64,000 bases of DNA from Flavobacteriales bacterium (GTDB lineage Bacteria > Bacteroidota > Bacteroidia > Flavobacteriales > Flavobacteriaceae), in NCBI GenBank assembly GCA_020635875.1, contig JACJYY010000004.1, positions 62,001-126,000 on the forward strand, read 5' to 3'. The notes beneath the pieces were generated by a model that was not told the DNA's origin, ran no database searches, and was given only the letters and a program-made list of their open reading frames with translations. Every line of letters begins with the position of its first letter. The stretch's first letter is position 1. Positions 20,102-29,140 of this stretch are shown one piece after another. The translations under genes and the position numbers were made by a program.

Positions 20102-20141
20102 TTTTGACATTTTTTCACATGTATTTTATGTCAAAATGTGA
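20102..20141. promoter_or_regulatory. Interleaved inverted repeats upstream of the DUF4202 operon
   Basis: Perfect arms TTTTGACAT (20102-20110) and ATGTCAAAA (20128-20136) are interleaved with TCACAT (20115-20120) and ATGTGA (20136-20141). Arms this spaced could be operator sites for a dimer or a hairpin. They lie about 70-110 bases before the DUF4202 start and also in the Hsp20 upstream region. Function is inferred. Confidence 0.4.
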
Positions 20142-20163
20142 TAATTTTTGAGGCTTGAATAAA

Positions 20164-20179
20164 TACGTAATATTACGTA
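20164..20179. promoter_or_regulatory. Perfect 16-bp palindrome, probable operator
   Basis: TACGTAATATTACGTA is a perfect palindrome lying 32 bases before the ATG of the DUF4202 gene, which heads an operon with a NarX-like sensor and NarL-like regulator. The site and place suit binding by a dimeric regulator, perhaps the NarL-like protein itself or a CRP/FNR-type factor. A partial match, TACTACGTA, occurs upstream of the regulator gene (22651-22659). No direct evidence names the protein that binds it. Confidence 0.5.
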
Positions 20180-20211
20180 CCTTGCTCATCTTTTCTAAAC
20201 GAATAATCTAT

Positions 20212-20805
20212 ATGAGCACAAGTGATTTATTTGAAAAAGCAATTGATTTAATCGATCAAGAAAATAGCAAAGACCCTAATTTAGAAGTATTTGAAGGGAA
20301 TGAGTATCCCAAAGAATTGTTGTATTCCCAAAGGATGGTTCAGAAATTAGAAGAATTTGATCCAGATGCTTCTGAACAAGTGCAATTAGCAGCTCGTGCT
20401 CAACACATCTGTCGTTGGAAAATAGACAGAAAGTCTTACCCAATGGATCGTGCAGGATATTTAAAGTGGAGAACAGAACTCAAAGCCTATCATGCGGAAT
20501 TGACTTCAGACATATTAGAAGTAGTTGGTTACGAAACTGAATTCATCGAAAGAGTAGCTTATTTGATTGAAAAGAAATCCCTTAAACGAGATCCAGAAGT
20601 ACAACTGTTAGAAGACGTTATTTGTTTAGTGTTTTTACAATACTATTACGAACCTTTTATCCAAAAACATGACGACCAAAAACTAATTGATATCGTGCTT
20701 AAGACGTGGCGTAAGATGTCTACGGATGCTCATGAAGCAGCATTGGTTATTCCTTATTCGGAAAGAGGTTTAGATATTATTAAAAGAGCATTAGTAAACG
20801 AATAA
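20212..20805 (+). CDS. DUF4202 domain-containing protein
   Basis: About 197 residues from the ATG at 20212, which follows the operator palindrome; a longer frame from 20155 would run through that palindrome and is unlikely. The sequence (VQLAARAQHICRWKIDRKSY, YLKWRTELKAYHA, CLVFLQYYY) matches DUF4202, a helical family of unknown activity with conserved His and Trp/Lys residues. It ends 5 bases before the NarX-like kinase gene, so it is probably the first gene of a nitrate-type signalling operon. A role linked to nitrogen oxyanion metabolism is inferred only from this neighbourhood. Confidence 0.85.
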   Translation: MSTSDLFEKAIDLIDQENSKDPNLEVFEGNEYPKELLYSQRMVQKLEEFDPDASEQVQLAARAQHICRWKIDRKSYPMDRAGYLKWRTELKAYHAELTSDILEVVGYETEFIERVAYLIEKKSLKRDPEVQLLEDVICLVFLQYYYEPFIQKHDDQKLIDIVLKTWRKMSTDAHEAALVIPYSERGLDIIKRALVNE

Positions 20806-20810
20806 CCATT

Positions 20811-22604
20811 ATGTCTAATCAGGAAAATCAATCATTAGACAAATTAATTCTCAAAAAATTAACGAGGTTATATCTGATTGCCCTGAGTTTGGTGGCTATT
20901 TCTATTGTAATCAGTCACATTGTTATTGATAATCAAATAGATAATCAGGCAGAGGATTCTTATCTGATTAATTTGTCGGGTAGACAACGAATGCTCAGTC
21001 AGAAATTATCAAAAGAAGTATTATTACTGCAAAAAGAAAACGATCCCATTAAAGAAGCTATTATTGTCAAGTCTCTAGAGGAAACTTTGAAGCTCTGGTC
21101 TCATTCACATGAAATTATTATCAATCAAGATAATAGCGAAAATGTTAAGGCTTTAATTGATAAGCTATTACCTTATTACAAATCGATTAAAAATGAAACG
21201 GAACTTATTATTGATGACTATATAAAACATAAGGAAATAGATGCTGAACAGCTGGATGCACGCATTGCTATTATTAATGTAGATGAAAGTTTATTCCTTA
21301 ATGCGATGGATCAAATCGTAAATCAATATGAGGCCGAAGCGTCTTCTAAACTATCCAGTTTGAGATATTTGGAGTATGCGATTTTTGGTATAACGATTAT
21401 CATTTTGATTTTGGAATTCTTGTTTGTTTACAAACCAGCGGCTACTTATGTTGAATCGGTTATATCTAAGTTGCTTTCGGCAGAAAAAAAGGCCATAGAA
21501 ATGGCTCATAATGCTGATAAATTAACCGCTGCCAAAGAAGCATCAGTTCGTGAGTTACGCGCATTAAACTATGCCATGGATCAGACCTTGTTGTTTAGTC
21601 GAACCACTTTAGATGGTGTAATCACTCATTTAGGAGATAATTTTTCGAAATTATTTAAGGTAAACTCGATGCATTCTAACTTGAAGTTTTCTCAGATTTT
21701 GACCTCTTCTCTTAAAGACAGAAACTACATTGATCAGATTATTACCTCTAACAACAAATCAGGTTGGCAGGGTCAGCTCAAAATTTTTAATAAACAAGAC
21801 GAATTAAAGTGGTTAGATACAACCATTATCCCTGTTACAGTAGACTCTCGGGCAGAACTTTTAATCATTTGTTTTGATATTACAGAACGTAAAATTGCCC
21901 AATTAGAGGTAGAACGTTTAAGTAAAGAACAGTTTGAGAACGAAATGAATCAACAAAAAATTCTGTCTAGTAAAATTGTTGAGAACCAAGAGAACGAACA
22001 AAACCGCATCGCCAAAGAAATTCATGACGGTATTGGTCAAATGCTAACAGGTTTAAAGTTTAGTCTAGAAAGTATAAATTTGAGTGATCCAAACAAAGCG
22101 AAAGAAAAAATCGCCTACCTTAAGGAATTATCGGCTGCAATCATAAAGGGAGTGAGAACGGCTACTTTCAATCTCATGCCTCCCGAATTAAAAGATCACG
22201 GCATTGCATCGTCTTTATTACGAATGAGTCAGGAGCTCAAAAAGTTGACAGGACAAGAAATTATATTTATTAACAAAACCGATTTCAACAAACGCTTAGA
22301 CTCTTTAACTGAGATAAATATTTATAGAATCACACAAGAGGCTATAAACAACGCCATTAAATACGCCAATGCAGATCATATTGTTGTGATGATTTCGCAC
22401 AGTAATGATATTTTAAGTATTACTATTGACGATGACGGTAATGGTTTTGACCCAGCAGAAGCTGAAAAAAACAAAACCAGTGAATCCGGTATGGGAATGG
22501 AATTTATGAAAGAACGTATCAAATACATTAACGGACGTATCTTTTTGAGTTCTGTAATTGGAGAAGGGACACATCTGACTTTAAATATTCCTCTCAAAAA
22601 ATAA
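20811..22604 (+). CDS. NarX-like sensor histidine kinase with PilJ-type N-terminal domain and PAS domain
   Basis: 597 residues. TM1 (~21-40) is followed by a periplasmic helical domain starting with the P-box-like motif NLSGRQRMLSQKL (54-66), the mark of PilJ/NarX-type sensors. TM2 (~187-207), a coiled coil, a PAS domain (~250-365), a HisKA_3 dimerisation domain (NRIAKEIHDGIGQML, phosphoacceptor His about 405) and a HATPase domain (EAINNAIKYA, DDGNGFD, GMGMEFMKERI) follow. In NarX/NarQ the periplasmic P-box binds nitrate or nitrite. The same ligand is plausible here but the motif also occurs in chemoreceptor-like proteins. The likely partner is the NarL-like regulator 130 bases downstream. 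Confidence 0.9.
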   Translation: MSNQENQSLDKLILKKLTRLYLIALSLVAISIVISHIVIDNQIDNQAEDSYLINLSGRQRMLSQKLSKEVLLLQKENDPIKEAIIVKSLEETLKLWSHSHEIIINQDNSENVKALIDKLLPYYKSIKNETELIIDDYIKHKEIDAEQLDARIAIINVDESLFLNAMDQIVNQYEAEASSKLSSLRYLEYAIFGITIIILILEFLFVYKPAATYVESVISKLLSAEKKAIEMAHNADKLTAAKEASVRELRALNYAMDQTLLFSRTTLDGVITHLGDNFSKLFKVNSMHSNLKFSQILTSSLKDRNYIDQIITSNNKSGWQGQLKIFNKQDELKWLDTTIIPVTVDSRAELLIICFDITERKIAQLEVERLSKEQFENEMNQQKILSSKIVENQENEQNRIAKEIHDGIGQMLTGLKFSLESINLSDPNKAKEKIAYLKELSAAIIKGVRTATFNLMPPELKDHGIASSLLRMSQELKKLTGQEIIFINKTDFNKRLDSLTEINIYRITQEAINNAIKYANADHIVVMISHSNDILSITIDDDGNGFDPAEAEKNKTSESGMGMEFMKERIKYINGRIFLSSVIGEGTHLTLNIPLKK

Positions 22605-22734
22605 GTATTATAACTTAAAGTAATCGTTGATTTTTATTAAATATCTGTACTACTACGTATAAATTTTTGATTTTATACTTAGAATTTATAAGATATTTCT
22701 TTATTTTGTCTACCCAAAAAAAACATTTAGCCCT

Positions 22735-23400
22735 ATGTCAAATATCATACATGTAATGTTAGCAGATGATCACGAATTAGTTCGTGATGGAATAAAGCTC
22801 CTATTAGAAAGTGAAAAAGATATTATCGTTGTTGACGAAGCATCTGATGGTGCTGAGGCGATTGAAAAAATAGAATTGCATCCTGATGTTGATATTTTAA
22901 TTGTTGACATTCGCATGCCAAAAATGACAGGTATTGAAGTAGTCGCTGAATTGAAGAAAAGAAATAATCCAGTAAAAACTTTAGTATTATCAATGCATGA
23001 TTCAGAAGAATATGTACTTAAATCCGTAGAATCAGGAGCAGATGGATACTTACTTAAAGGGTCTAGTAAAGAAGAATTTTTAAAGGCGTTACACGCTATT
23101 ATTGATGGGGGGAAATATTTTAGTGGAGATGTATCTAGTATTTTAGTAAACAACTTTAATCGCACTCAAGCACCATCCCAGCAAGCATCAAAAACTATCA
23201 TTGATGATATTGTGATTACCAAAAGAGAAAGAGAAATTCTTTCTGAATTATTAGCAGGTAAAAGCAATAAAGAAATAGCTGAATCTCTAGCTATAAGCAA
23301 ACGTACCGCAGAGGTACATCGCTTTAATCTGATGAAAAAATTAGATGTAAAAAATCTGATAGAACTTTCTAATAGAGCAACAGAATTGGGGCTTAATTAA
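22735..23400 (+). CDS. NarL/FixJ-family response regulator
   Basis: 221 residues. The receiver domain covers ~1-122, with acidic pocket ADDHE (10-14), phosphoacceptor Asp58 in LIVDIRMPKMTG, and the conserved Ser/Lys positions (VLSMHDSEE, YLLKGSS). The LuxR-type HTH is at ~155-215 (ITKREREILSELLAGKSNKEIAESL, given here in part). It follows the NarX-like kinase and should be its cognate regulator. The stop overlaps the end of the convergent oxidoreductase gene by 8 bases, so there is no room for a terminator between them. Confidence 0.93.
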   Translation: MSNIIHVMLADDHELVRDGIKLLLESEKDIIVVDEASDGAEAIEKIELHPDVDILIVDIRMPKMTGIEVVAELKKRNNPVKTLVLSMHDSEEYVLKSVESGADGYLLKGSSKEEFLKALHAIIDGGKYFSGDVSSILVNNFNRTQAPSQQASKTIIDDIVITKREREILSELLAGKSNKEIAESLAISKRTAEVHRFNLMKKLDVKNLIELSNRATELGLN

Positions 23401-24355
23401 AACAAGCTATAATTTGATGCGCGATCCGCAGCGCTTCAGTACCATTTTCTAAACTTACTACGGGAGTTGTATTGTTGTTGATTGCATCAGCAAAGGTCTC
23501 TAACTCATCCAAAATAGCATTGTTAGGGGCAATGTCAGGATTCTCGAAATAGATTTGTTTTTTTACACCTTCTGCGTTTTGTAGAATCATATCGAAATCG
23601 CCTGGTTTTTCAGGCGCATCTTTCATCTTAACCACTTCGCAACGCTTTTCTAAAAAGTCCACCGCTATATAGGCATCTTTCTGAAAGAAACGTGATTTTC
23701 GCATGTTTTTCAAGGAAATTCTACTCGACGTTAAATTGGCTACACAACCATTTTCGAACTCCAAACGAGCATTGGCAATATCAGGAGTTTCAGAAATAAC
23801 AGAAACACCACTGGCATGTACATTTTTTACTTTTGAATTAACCACACTCAAAATGGCGTCAATATCATGAATCATTAAATCCAAAACGACAGGTACATCT
23901 GTTCCTCTTGGATTAAACTCGGCTAATCGGTGCGTTTCAATAAACATAGGATTTACTATTGATTCTTTAACTGTTTTAAAAGCAGGATTAAATCGTTCCA
24001 CGTGACCGACTTGACCTTTTACCCCATATTCTTTTGTTAATCGAATTAATTCTTCGGCTTCTTCTACGGTATTAGTTATTGGTTTTTCAATAAATACATG
24101 TTTACCTGCTTTGATAGCATCTCTTGCACAATCATAATGAGCAAGAGTAGGAGTTACAATATCTACAACATCTACTGCCTCCATTAACTCCTGTATAGTA
24201 TCAAATTTGTGATAGCCAAATTCTGTTGCTACATCATCAGCAAAAGCATCATTAGGGTCATAAAAACCGATTAAATCGTATTTTGTAGATTGATGTAATA
24301 GTCTTAAATGGATTTTACCTAGATGTCCTGCACCCAATACGCCAACTTTTAACAT
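23393..24355 (-). CDS. Gfo/Idh/MocA family NAD(P)-dependent oxidoreductase
   Basis: About 320 residues starting at the ATG at 24355 (MLKVGVLGAGHLGKIHLRLL); the frame can be extended to a TTG at 24379, but the Rossmann strand starts right after the ATG, so the shorter start is preferred. The dinucleotide-binding motif is GAGHLGKIH, followed by the family's catalytic region EKPITN and HVERFNPAF. A C-terminal Gfo/Idh/MocA alpha/beta domain follows. Members oxidise or reduce sugars, inositols and related compounds; a UDP-N-acetylglucosamine-type or biliverdin-like role cannot be picked from sequence. It overlaps the regulator gene tail to tail. Confidence 0.88.
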   Translation of the reverse strand: MLKVGVLGAGHLGKIHLRLLHQSTKYDLIGFYDPNDAFADDVATEFGYHKFDTIQELMEAVDVVDIVTPTLAHYDCARDAIKAGKHVFIEKPITNTVEEAEELIRLTKEYGVKGQVGHVERFNPAFKTVKESIVNPMFIETHRLAEFNPRGTDVPVVLDLMIHDIDAILSVVNSKVKNVHASGVSVISETPDIANARLEFENGCVANLTSSRISLKNMRKSRFFQKDAYIAVDFLEKRCEVVKMKDAPEKPGDFDMILQNAEGVKKQIYFENPDIAPNNAILDELETFADAINNNTTPVVSLENGTEALRIAHQIIACFN

Positions 24356-24554
24356 GATGTTCCGATTTTGTTCTGACAAAAATAGAATTTATTGTTCATT
24401 TTTTTAGGATATAATCAATTCTATTTAGGTTTTATTCCATTTCTGAAAGTTGTGGTTTTCGCAGGTAAAAAACTGCCCAAAATCCTTTAATAAACGTTGG
24501 TGATTTATTATATTCGCCAATATTAATTTTACTTCATAAATAGCACAATATATT

Positions 24555-25838
24555 ATGTCAAAAACAGCGATTTTAGAGATCGATGGAAAAAGGTTTGAGT
24601 TGCCTACAACTGTAGGTACAGAGAATGAGGTAGCCATCGATATAGCCAAACTAAGAGCCTTAACTGGGGCTATCACTATTGATCCTGGATACAAAAACAC
24701 GGGGTCATGTTTTAGTGCCATTACGTACCTAGACGGGGAACAAGGGATTTTAAATTATAGAGGATATGCCATTGATGAGTTAGCCGAGAAAGCTTCGTTT
24801 CTTGAAGTTTCTTATTTGTTGATATTTGGCGAATTACCAACCGCAGCTCAATTAGAGCAATTTGAAAATGATATTCGTAAACATTCCTTAGTGGATGAAG
24901 AAGTAAAAGATATTTTGCACGGATTTCCAAGATCGGCGCATCCTATGGGGATTTTATCTTCTTTAACAAGTGCTTTAACAGCGTTTTATCCACGTAGAGT
25001 AAACGTAAATGACGATAAACATTTATACCAAGCTGTTTGTAAGGTAATGGCTAAATTTTTAGTAATCTCTTGCTGGGTGTATCGTAAGTTAGAAGGGGAA
25101 CCAATGAATTACTATGATAATTCAAAATCGTATGTAGGAAACTTCTTACAAATGATGTTTGCCTTGCCAACTGAGAAATACCACATTGATCCCGTTATAG
25201 AAAAAGCATTGAATAAGTTATTCATCTTACACGCTGATCACGAACAAAACTGTTCAACATCTACGGTAAGAATAGTAGGATCTTCACATGCAGGTATGTT
25301 TGCATCTGTAGCTTCTGGGGTATCAGCACTATGGGGGCCACTTCATGGAGGAGCCAATCAAGCGGTGTTAGAAATGTTAGAAGAGATTAAAGCTGATGGT
25401 GGTGATGTAGATAAGTATTTGGCGAAAGCAAAAGACAAATCAGACCCTTTCCGTTTGATGGGCTTTGGACATAGAGTGTACAAAAACTTTGATCCACGTG
25501 CTAAAATCATCAAACAATCAGCAGATGAAGTATTGGCTAAGTTAGGAGTAGAAGACCCTATTTTGGAAATAGCCAAAAAGCTAGAACAAGCAGCACTTAA
25601 TGATGATTATTTCAAAGAAAGAAATTTGTATCCAAACGTAGATTTCTATTCAGGTATTATCTATCGTGCGATGGGAATTCCAACAGACATGTTTACAGTA
25701 ATGTTTGCCATTGGACGTTTACCAGGTTGGGTAGCGCATTGGATTGAAATGAGAAAGAACAACGAGCCTATCGGAAGACCTAGACAAATTTATACAGGAA
25801 AAACCCTACGTGATTTTGTACCTGTTTCGGAGAGATAG
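24555..25838 (+). CDS. gltA: Citrate synthase
   Basis: 427 residues, the normal length for the hexameric type II bacterial enzyme. It condenses acetyl-CoA and oxaloacetate to citrate at the entry of the TCA cycle. Visible signatures are the N-terminal beta domain (MSKTAILEIDGKRFELPTTV), NYRGYAIDELA, the His-containing loop HADHEQNCSTSTVR, GPLHGGANQAVLEML and the family motif GFGHRVYKNFDPRA, with the catalytic Asp expected in NVDFYSGI. It stands alone between a divergent oxidoreductase and a strong terminator. Confidence 0.97.
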   Translation: MSKTAILEIDGKRFELPTTVGTENEVAIDIAKLRALTGAITIDPGYKNTGSCFSAITYLDGEQGILNYRGYAIDELAEKASFLEVSYLLIFGELPTAAQLEQFENDIRKHSLVDEEVKDILHGFPRSAHPMGILSSLTSALTAFYPRRVNVNDDKHLYQAVCKVMAKFLVISCWVYRKLEGEPMNYYDNSKSYVGNFLQMMFALPTEKYHIDPVIEKALNKLFILHADHEQNCSTSTVRIVGSSHAGMFASVASGVSALWGPLHGGANQAVLEMLEEIKADGGDVDKYLAKAKDKSDPFRLMGFGHRVYKNFDPRAKIIKQSADEVLAKLGVEDPILEIAKKLEQAALNDDYFKERNLYPNVDFYSGIIYRAMGIPTDMFTVMFAIGRLPGWVAHWIEMRKNNEPIGRPRQIYTGKTLRDFVPVSER

Positions 25839-25859
25839 TAAAAAACATATTTTGAAAAC

Positions 25860-25889
25860 AATCCCGAGCAGCAATGTTCGGGATTTTTG
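25860..25889 (+). terminator. Rho-independent terminator after citrate synthase
   Basis: ATCCCGA (25861-25867) and TCGGGAT (25878-25884) form a perfect seven-base stem with a ten-base loop, followed by TTTTGT. It lies 22 bases after the gltA stop and 30 bases before the pcm start. Confidence 0.85.
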
Positions 25890-25919
25890 TTTAATATTGA
25901 ATGTATTTTTTTAGCATAA

Positions 25920-26561
25920 GTGAAAGACACTAACAAACATCAAGGATTAAGGAACCAATTGGTCAAGTTGCTAGCTGATAAAGGAATAAAAGACACTAAT
26001 GTATTGGGGGCTATAGCCAAAATCCCTAGACATTTGTTTTTGAATTCAAGCTTTGAGAGTTTTGCTTATGAAGACAAAGCTTTCCCTATAGGTGCAGACC
26101 AAACTATTTCTCAACCCTACACAGTAGCTTTCCAAAGTGAATTATTAGCGGTAAAGCCTGGCGATAAAATACTGGAAATAGGAACAGGTTCAGGTTATCA
26201 AACTTCTGTTTTATGTCTGTTGGGTGCAAAAGTATACAGTATAGAACGTCAAAATGAATTGTTCAAAAAGACCTCATTGCTTCTGAATAAATTGGGGATA
26301 CGTCCTAAACATCTTTCTTTTGGTGATGGTTATAAAGGATTGCCGACGCATGCACCTTTCGATAGCATTATCGTAACAGCTGGAGCTCCTTTTATTCCTA
26401 AACCACTAATGAGTCAATTAAAGGTAGGAGGTAAGCTTGTTATTCCTTTGGGCGAAGACCCGCAAATCATGACTATGCTCATTCGTAAATCGGCAACAGA
26501 ATTCGAAAAACACGAATACGGTGAGTTTCGTTTTGTACCGATGTTAGAGGATAAGAATTAG
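25920..26561 (+). CDS. pcm: Protein-L-isoaspartate O-methyltransferase
   Basis: 213 residues beginning with a GTG codon at 25920. It methylates isoaspartyl residues of damaged proteins using SAM, starting their repair. Family signatures are the region AFPIGADQTISQPYTVAF, the SAM loop LEIGTGSGYQTSVL, and the C-terminal PLGEDPQIMTMLIRK. It is the first gene of a run of five same-strand genes (deaminase, heme lipoprotein, prmC, hypothetical) with small gaps. Confidence 0.95.
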   Translation: MKDTNKHQGLRNQLVKLLADKGIKDTNVLGAIAKIPRHLFLNSSFESFAYEDKAFPIGADQTISQPYTVAFQSELLAVKPGDKILEIGTGSGYQTSVLCLLGAKVYSIERQNELFKKTSLLLNKLGIRPKHLSFGDGYKGLPTHAPFDSIIVTAGAPFIPKPLMSQLKVGGKLVIPLGEDPQIMTMLIRKSATEFEKHEYGEFRFVPMLEDKN

Positions 26562-26593
26562 GGGATCTTTTCTAAATCATCCAAAGCATTATT

Positions 26594-27079
26594 ATGAAAT
26601 TAAAGAAAGACAACCACGAGCATTTTATGCAACGCGCTATTGCTTTAGCAGAGGAGGGAATGAATTCTAATGCGGGAGGTCCTTTTGGTTGTGTGGTTGT
26701 AAAAGACAACAAAATTATAGCTGAAGGATATAACAGAGTGACTTCAACTAACGATCCAACAGCACATGCTGAGATTGTGGCCATTCGTCGCGCTTGCGAA
26801 AAACTCAATTCATTTCAACTGGAAGATTGTATTATATACACTTCTTGTGAACCTTGTCCTATGTGTTTTGGAGCCATTTATTGGGCGAGACCCAAGATGG
26901 TGTATTTTGCTTGTGACAAAAAAGATGCGGCAAATATCCAATTTGATGATCAGTTCATTTACGAAGAACTCGATAAAGAATTTGTAGATAGAGAAATTCC
27001 GTTTGCTCGACTATTAAGAAAAGATGCTGTGAAAGTGTTTGAAAAATGGGCTGGTAAAAATGATAAAACCGAGTATTAA
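26594..27079 (+). CDS. Nucleoside/guanine deaminase of the CMP/dCMP deaminase superfamily
   Basis: 161 residues with the zinc deaminase motifs HAEIVAIR (His and catalytic Glu) and SCEPCPMCFGAIYWA (two Cys ligands). GPFGCVVVKDNKIIAEGYN gives the purine pocket. The closing IPFARLLRKDAVKVFEKW and the length resemble the Bacillus-type guanine deaminase more than TadA, which needs other tRNA-binding residues. Guanine deaminase converts guanine to xanthine. The stop is followed after one base by the ATG of the heme lipoprotein gene, so they are translated from one message. Confidence 0.8.
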   Translation: MKLKKDNHEHFMQRAIALAEEGMNSNAGGPFGCVVVKDNKIIAEGYNRVTSTNDPTAHAEIVAIRRACEKLNSFQLEDCIIYTSCEPCPMCFGAIYWARPKMVYFACDKKDAANIQFDDQFIYEELDKEFVDREIPFARLLRKDAVKVFEKWAGKNDKTEY

Positions 27080-27080
27080 T

Positions 27081-27698
27081 ATGAATAAATATATTTTTGT
27101 AAAAGTTACTTTTTTGTTGCTCGTAGCATTGAGTAGTTGCAATGAGAAAATAAAACAGGAGTCCATAGATACAGAGACTCAGAAAACGGAAATAGATACA
27201 TTAAAAAGAAAAACAGACTATACCAAATCAGGTTTACAAATTGCCCAAAAATCAAAAAAGGTATTAGGGAAAAATTTAATGAATGCAATCAGCAAAAGCG
27301 GATTTGAAGGAGCCATAGGGTTTTGTAGTGAAAAAGCAATTACATTGACGGATAGCATTTCTTTAGCACTTAACGCCAAAGTTGAGAGAGTTTCTGATAA
27401 AAACAGAAATCCCAATAATCGTCCTAACGAAGAACAATTACAATATATTGAGCAGGCTAAAATACAACTGGCCAAAAAGCATCAACCTGTTCCTAAGGTT
27501 GTAGAGAAGGGTAATAAAATGGTAGGTTTTTATCCGATTGTGTCCAATGCGATGTGTTTGAAATGTCATGGAGTCCCAGAGAAAGATATTGAACCTAAGA
27601 CTTACGAAAGGATACAAGCACTTTATCCTGAAGATAAAGCCATTGGTTATAAAACCAATGAGTTAAGAGGTATTTGGGTCGTGACCATGGATAAATAA
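27081..27698 (+). CDS. Lipoprotein with Tll0287-like (DUF3365) heme domain
   Basis: About 205 residues from the ATG at 27081 (MNKYIFVKVTFLLLVALSSC); an ATG at 27039 is in frame but would add a non-signal extension inside the deaminase gene. The lipobox ends LSSC. The mature protein has a helical N-terminal part and a CLKCHG motif near the C-terminus, a single c-type heme site, in a context (MVGFYPIVSNAMCLKCHG ... TYERIQALYPEDKAIGY) typical of DUF3365/Tll0287-like proteins, which are thought to be periplasmic redox or gas sensors. It probably lies on the periplasmic face of a membrane. Function unproven. Confidence 0.82.
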   Translation: MNKYIFVKVTFLLLVALSSCNEKIKQESIDTETQKTEIDTLKRKTDYTKSGLQIAQKSKKVLGKNLMNAISKSGFEGAIGFCSEKAITLTDSISLALNAKVERVSDKNRNPNNRPNEEQLQYIEQAKIQLAKKHQPVPKVVEKGNKMVGFYPIVSNAMCLKCHGVPEKDIEPKTYERIQALYPEDKAIGYKTNELRGIWVVTMDK

Positions 27699-27718
27699 GT
27701 ACTTTAGGGATAGATATA

Positions 27719-28561
27719 ATGAAAGTAAAATCCTATCAATCTAAATTTATACAGGAACTCGGAAGTATTTACGATACGCAGGAGTCTAATACTATATTCT
27801 TTATGCTTTTGCAAAAGCTTAAAGGTTTGGCTCGTGTTGATTTAGCACTGAACCCAGATATTGAGTTAGTGACTGAAGAAGTTGAGCAATTCAACGCTTA
27901 TTTAAAAAGGCTTCTAGAGCACGAACCGATTCAATATATAATAGGAAAAACACACTTTTACGGTTTAGAATTCGAAGTCAATTCGAGTGTTTTAATTCCA
28001 CGGACAGAAACTGAAGATTTGATCAATTGGATTGTTGAAGATTATAAATATAATTCAAAGATTGAGTTGTTAGATATAGGTACAGGAAGTGGCTGTATTG
28101 CTATTTCTTTGGCTAAACATTTAGAAGCGTCTGTAAGTGCCATAGATGTGTCTGATGGGGCTTTGGCTGTAGCCAAAAAAAATGCATCAAATTGTAATGT
28201 AAATATAGATTTCATTCAAAAGGATATATTGACCACTAATACCTTAGAAGGTAAGTTTGATGTCATAGTTTCTAATCCTCCTTATGTGCGTAATTTAGAA
28301 AAAACAGAAATGCGAGGCAATGTGCTAGAACATGAACCTCATTTAGCTCTATTTGTTGAGGATACAAATCCTTTAATTTTTTACGATAAAATTGCACGAT
28401 TGGCATTGCAAAGTTTAAAAGAAGGAGGGAAGTTGTATTTTGAAATTAACCAATATTTGCCTGAAGAAATGAAAAAGCTATTGGTTGACTTAGGGTATAA
28501 GGATGTTACACTCAAAAAAGACATCTATGACAATTATAGAATGATCTCAGGGACTAAATAA
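27719..28561 (+). CDS. prmC: Peptide chain release factor N5-glutamine methyltransferase
   Basis: 280 residues. It methylates the Gln of the GGQ motif in release factors RF1/RF2, raising termination efficiency. Signatures are the N-terminal helical domain with HEPIQYIIGKTHFYGLEF, VLIPRTETEDLI, the SAM motif LLDIGTGSGCIAISL and the catalytic VSNPPYVRNLEK. The stop overlaps the start of the next gene by one base (TAATG), so translation is likely coupled. Confidence 0.95.
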   Translation: MKVKSYQSKFIQELGSIYDTQESNTIFFMLLQKLKGLARVDLALNPDIELVTEEVEQFNAYLKRLLEHEPIQYIIGKTHFYGLEFEVNSSVLIPRTETEDLINWIVEDYKYNSKIELLDIGTGSGCIAISLAKHLEASVSAIDVSDGALAVAKKNASNCNVNIDFIQKDILTTNTLEGKFDVIVSNPPYVRNLEKTEMRGNVLEHEPHLALFVEDTNPLIFYDKIARLALQSLKEGGKLYFEINQYLPEEMKKLLVDLGYKDVTLKKDIYDNYRMISGTK

Positions 28562-29094
28562 TGTATCACAAGAACAACTTTCATAAATACACATTTTGCG
28601 TGTTTCAAGAAGTATCTCTAGAGGATATCGAAGGACTGACTTTACATTATACCAGTAAATCAGGTAGTTCATATTACGTCACCAAAGAAGGCGTTTATCG
28701 CAAATCCAATCATTGGGGACGTGTAGCCAATTGCAGATGGAGACTGAAAACTTTGGCGAATGATCAAATTTCTAAAACTAAAGTAGGGTATGCGAAATGG
28801 GCTGATTTTTATAGAGATAATGAATCCGAAACTCTTTATTTTATAGAGATAGAATCATTAGAAAATCAAGAAATCTATTTGCAACACAAGGATCATCCAT
28901 CCTATACTTCTCAAATTTTACGCACAGGTAAAGAAACGGCTAAACGAATTAAAACCATTAATGAGGTATTAAGTTCTGATCAGTGGGCAAAATATTTGGA
29001 TGTGGATAATCTTGAATTGACTAGAAAAAGGGTCGTTGAACAACTATTAGATACGAATTTAAGTTTTCAGGAAATTAGAAGAAATCTGTATTGA
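28561..29094 (+). CDS. Conserved hypothetical protein of the prmC operon
   Basis: 177 residues, soluble, no signal peptide. The N-terminal half carries many aromatic residues (LHYTSKSGSSYYVTKEGVYR, HWGRVANCRWRL, VGYAKWADFYRD), and the C-terminal half is helical and charged, ending in SFQEIRRNLY. I do not recognise a known domain. Its start overlaps the prmC stop by one base, so it is co-translated with prmC; no role in release-factor methylation can be inferred beyond that. Confidence 0.7.
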   Translation: MYHKNNFHKYTFCVFQEVSLEDIEGLTLHYTSKSGSSYYVTKEGVYRKSNHWGRVANCRWRLKTLANDQISKTKVGYAKWADFYRDNESETLYFIEIESLENQEIYLQHKDHPSYTSQILRTGKETAKRIKTINEVLSSDQWAKYLDVDNLELTRKRVVEQLLDTNLSFQEIRRNLY

Positions 29095-29140
29095 TTGAGT
29101 AGATTACATTTTATATCTTGTAGAATTCAAATCTACCGAA

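Noticed and set aside
20155..20211. Extended start of the DUF4202 protein at 20155
   Set aside because: It would translate the operator palindrome and does not resemble the family N-terminus; the ATG at 20212 fits better.
22651..22659. TACTACGTA as a second operator before the NarL-like gene
   Set aside because: Only a half match to the 16-bp palindrome; not enough to call a site.
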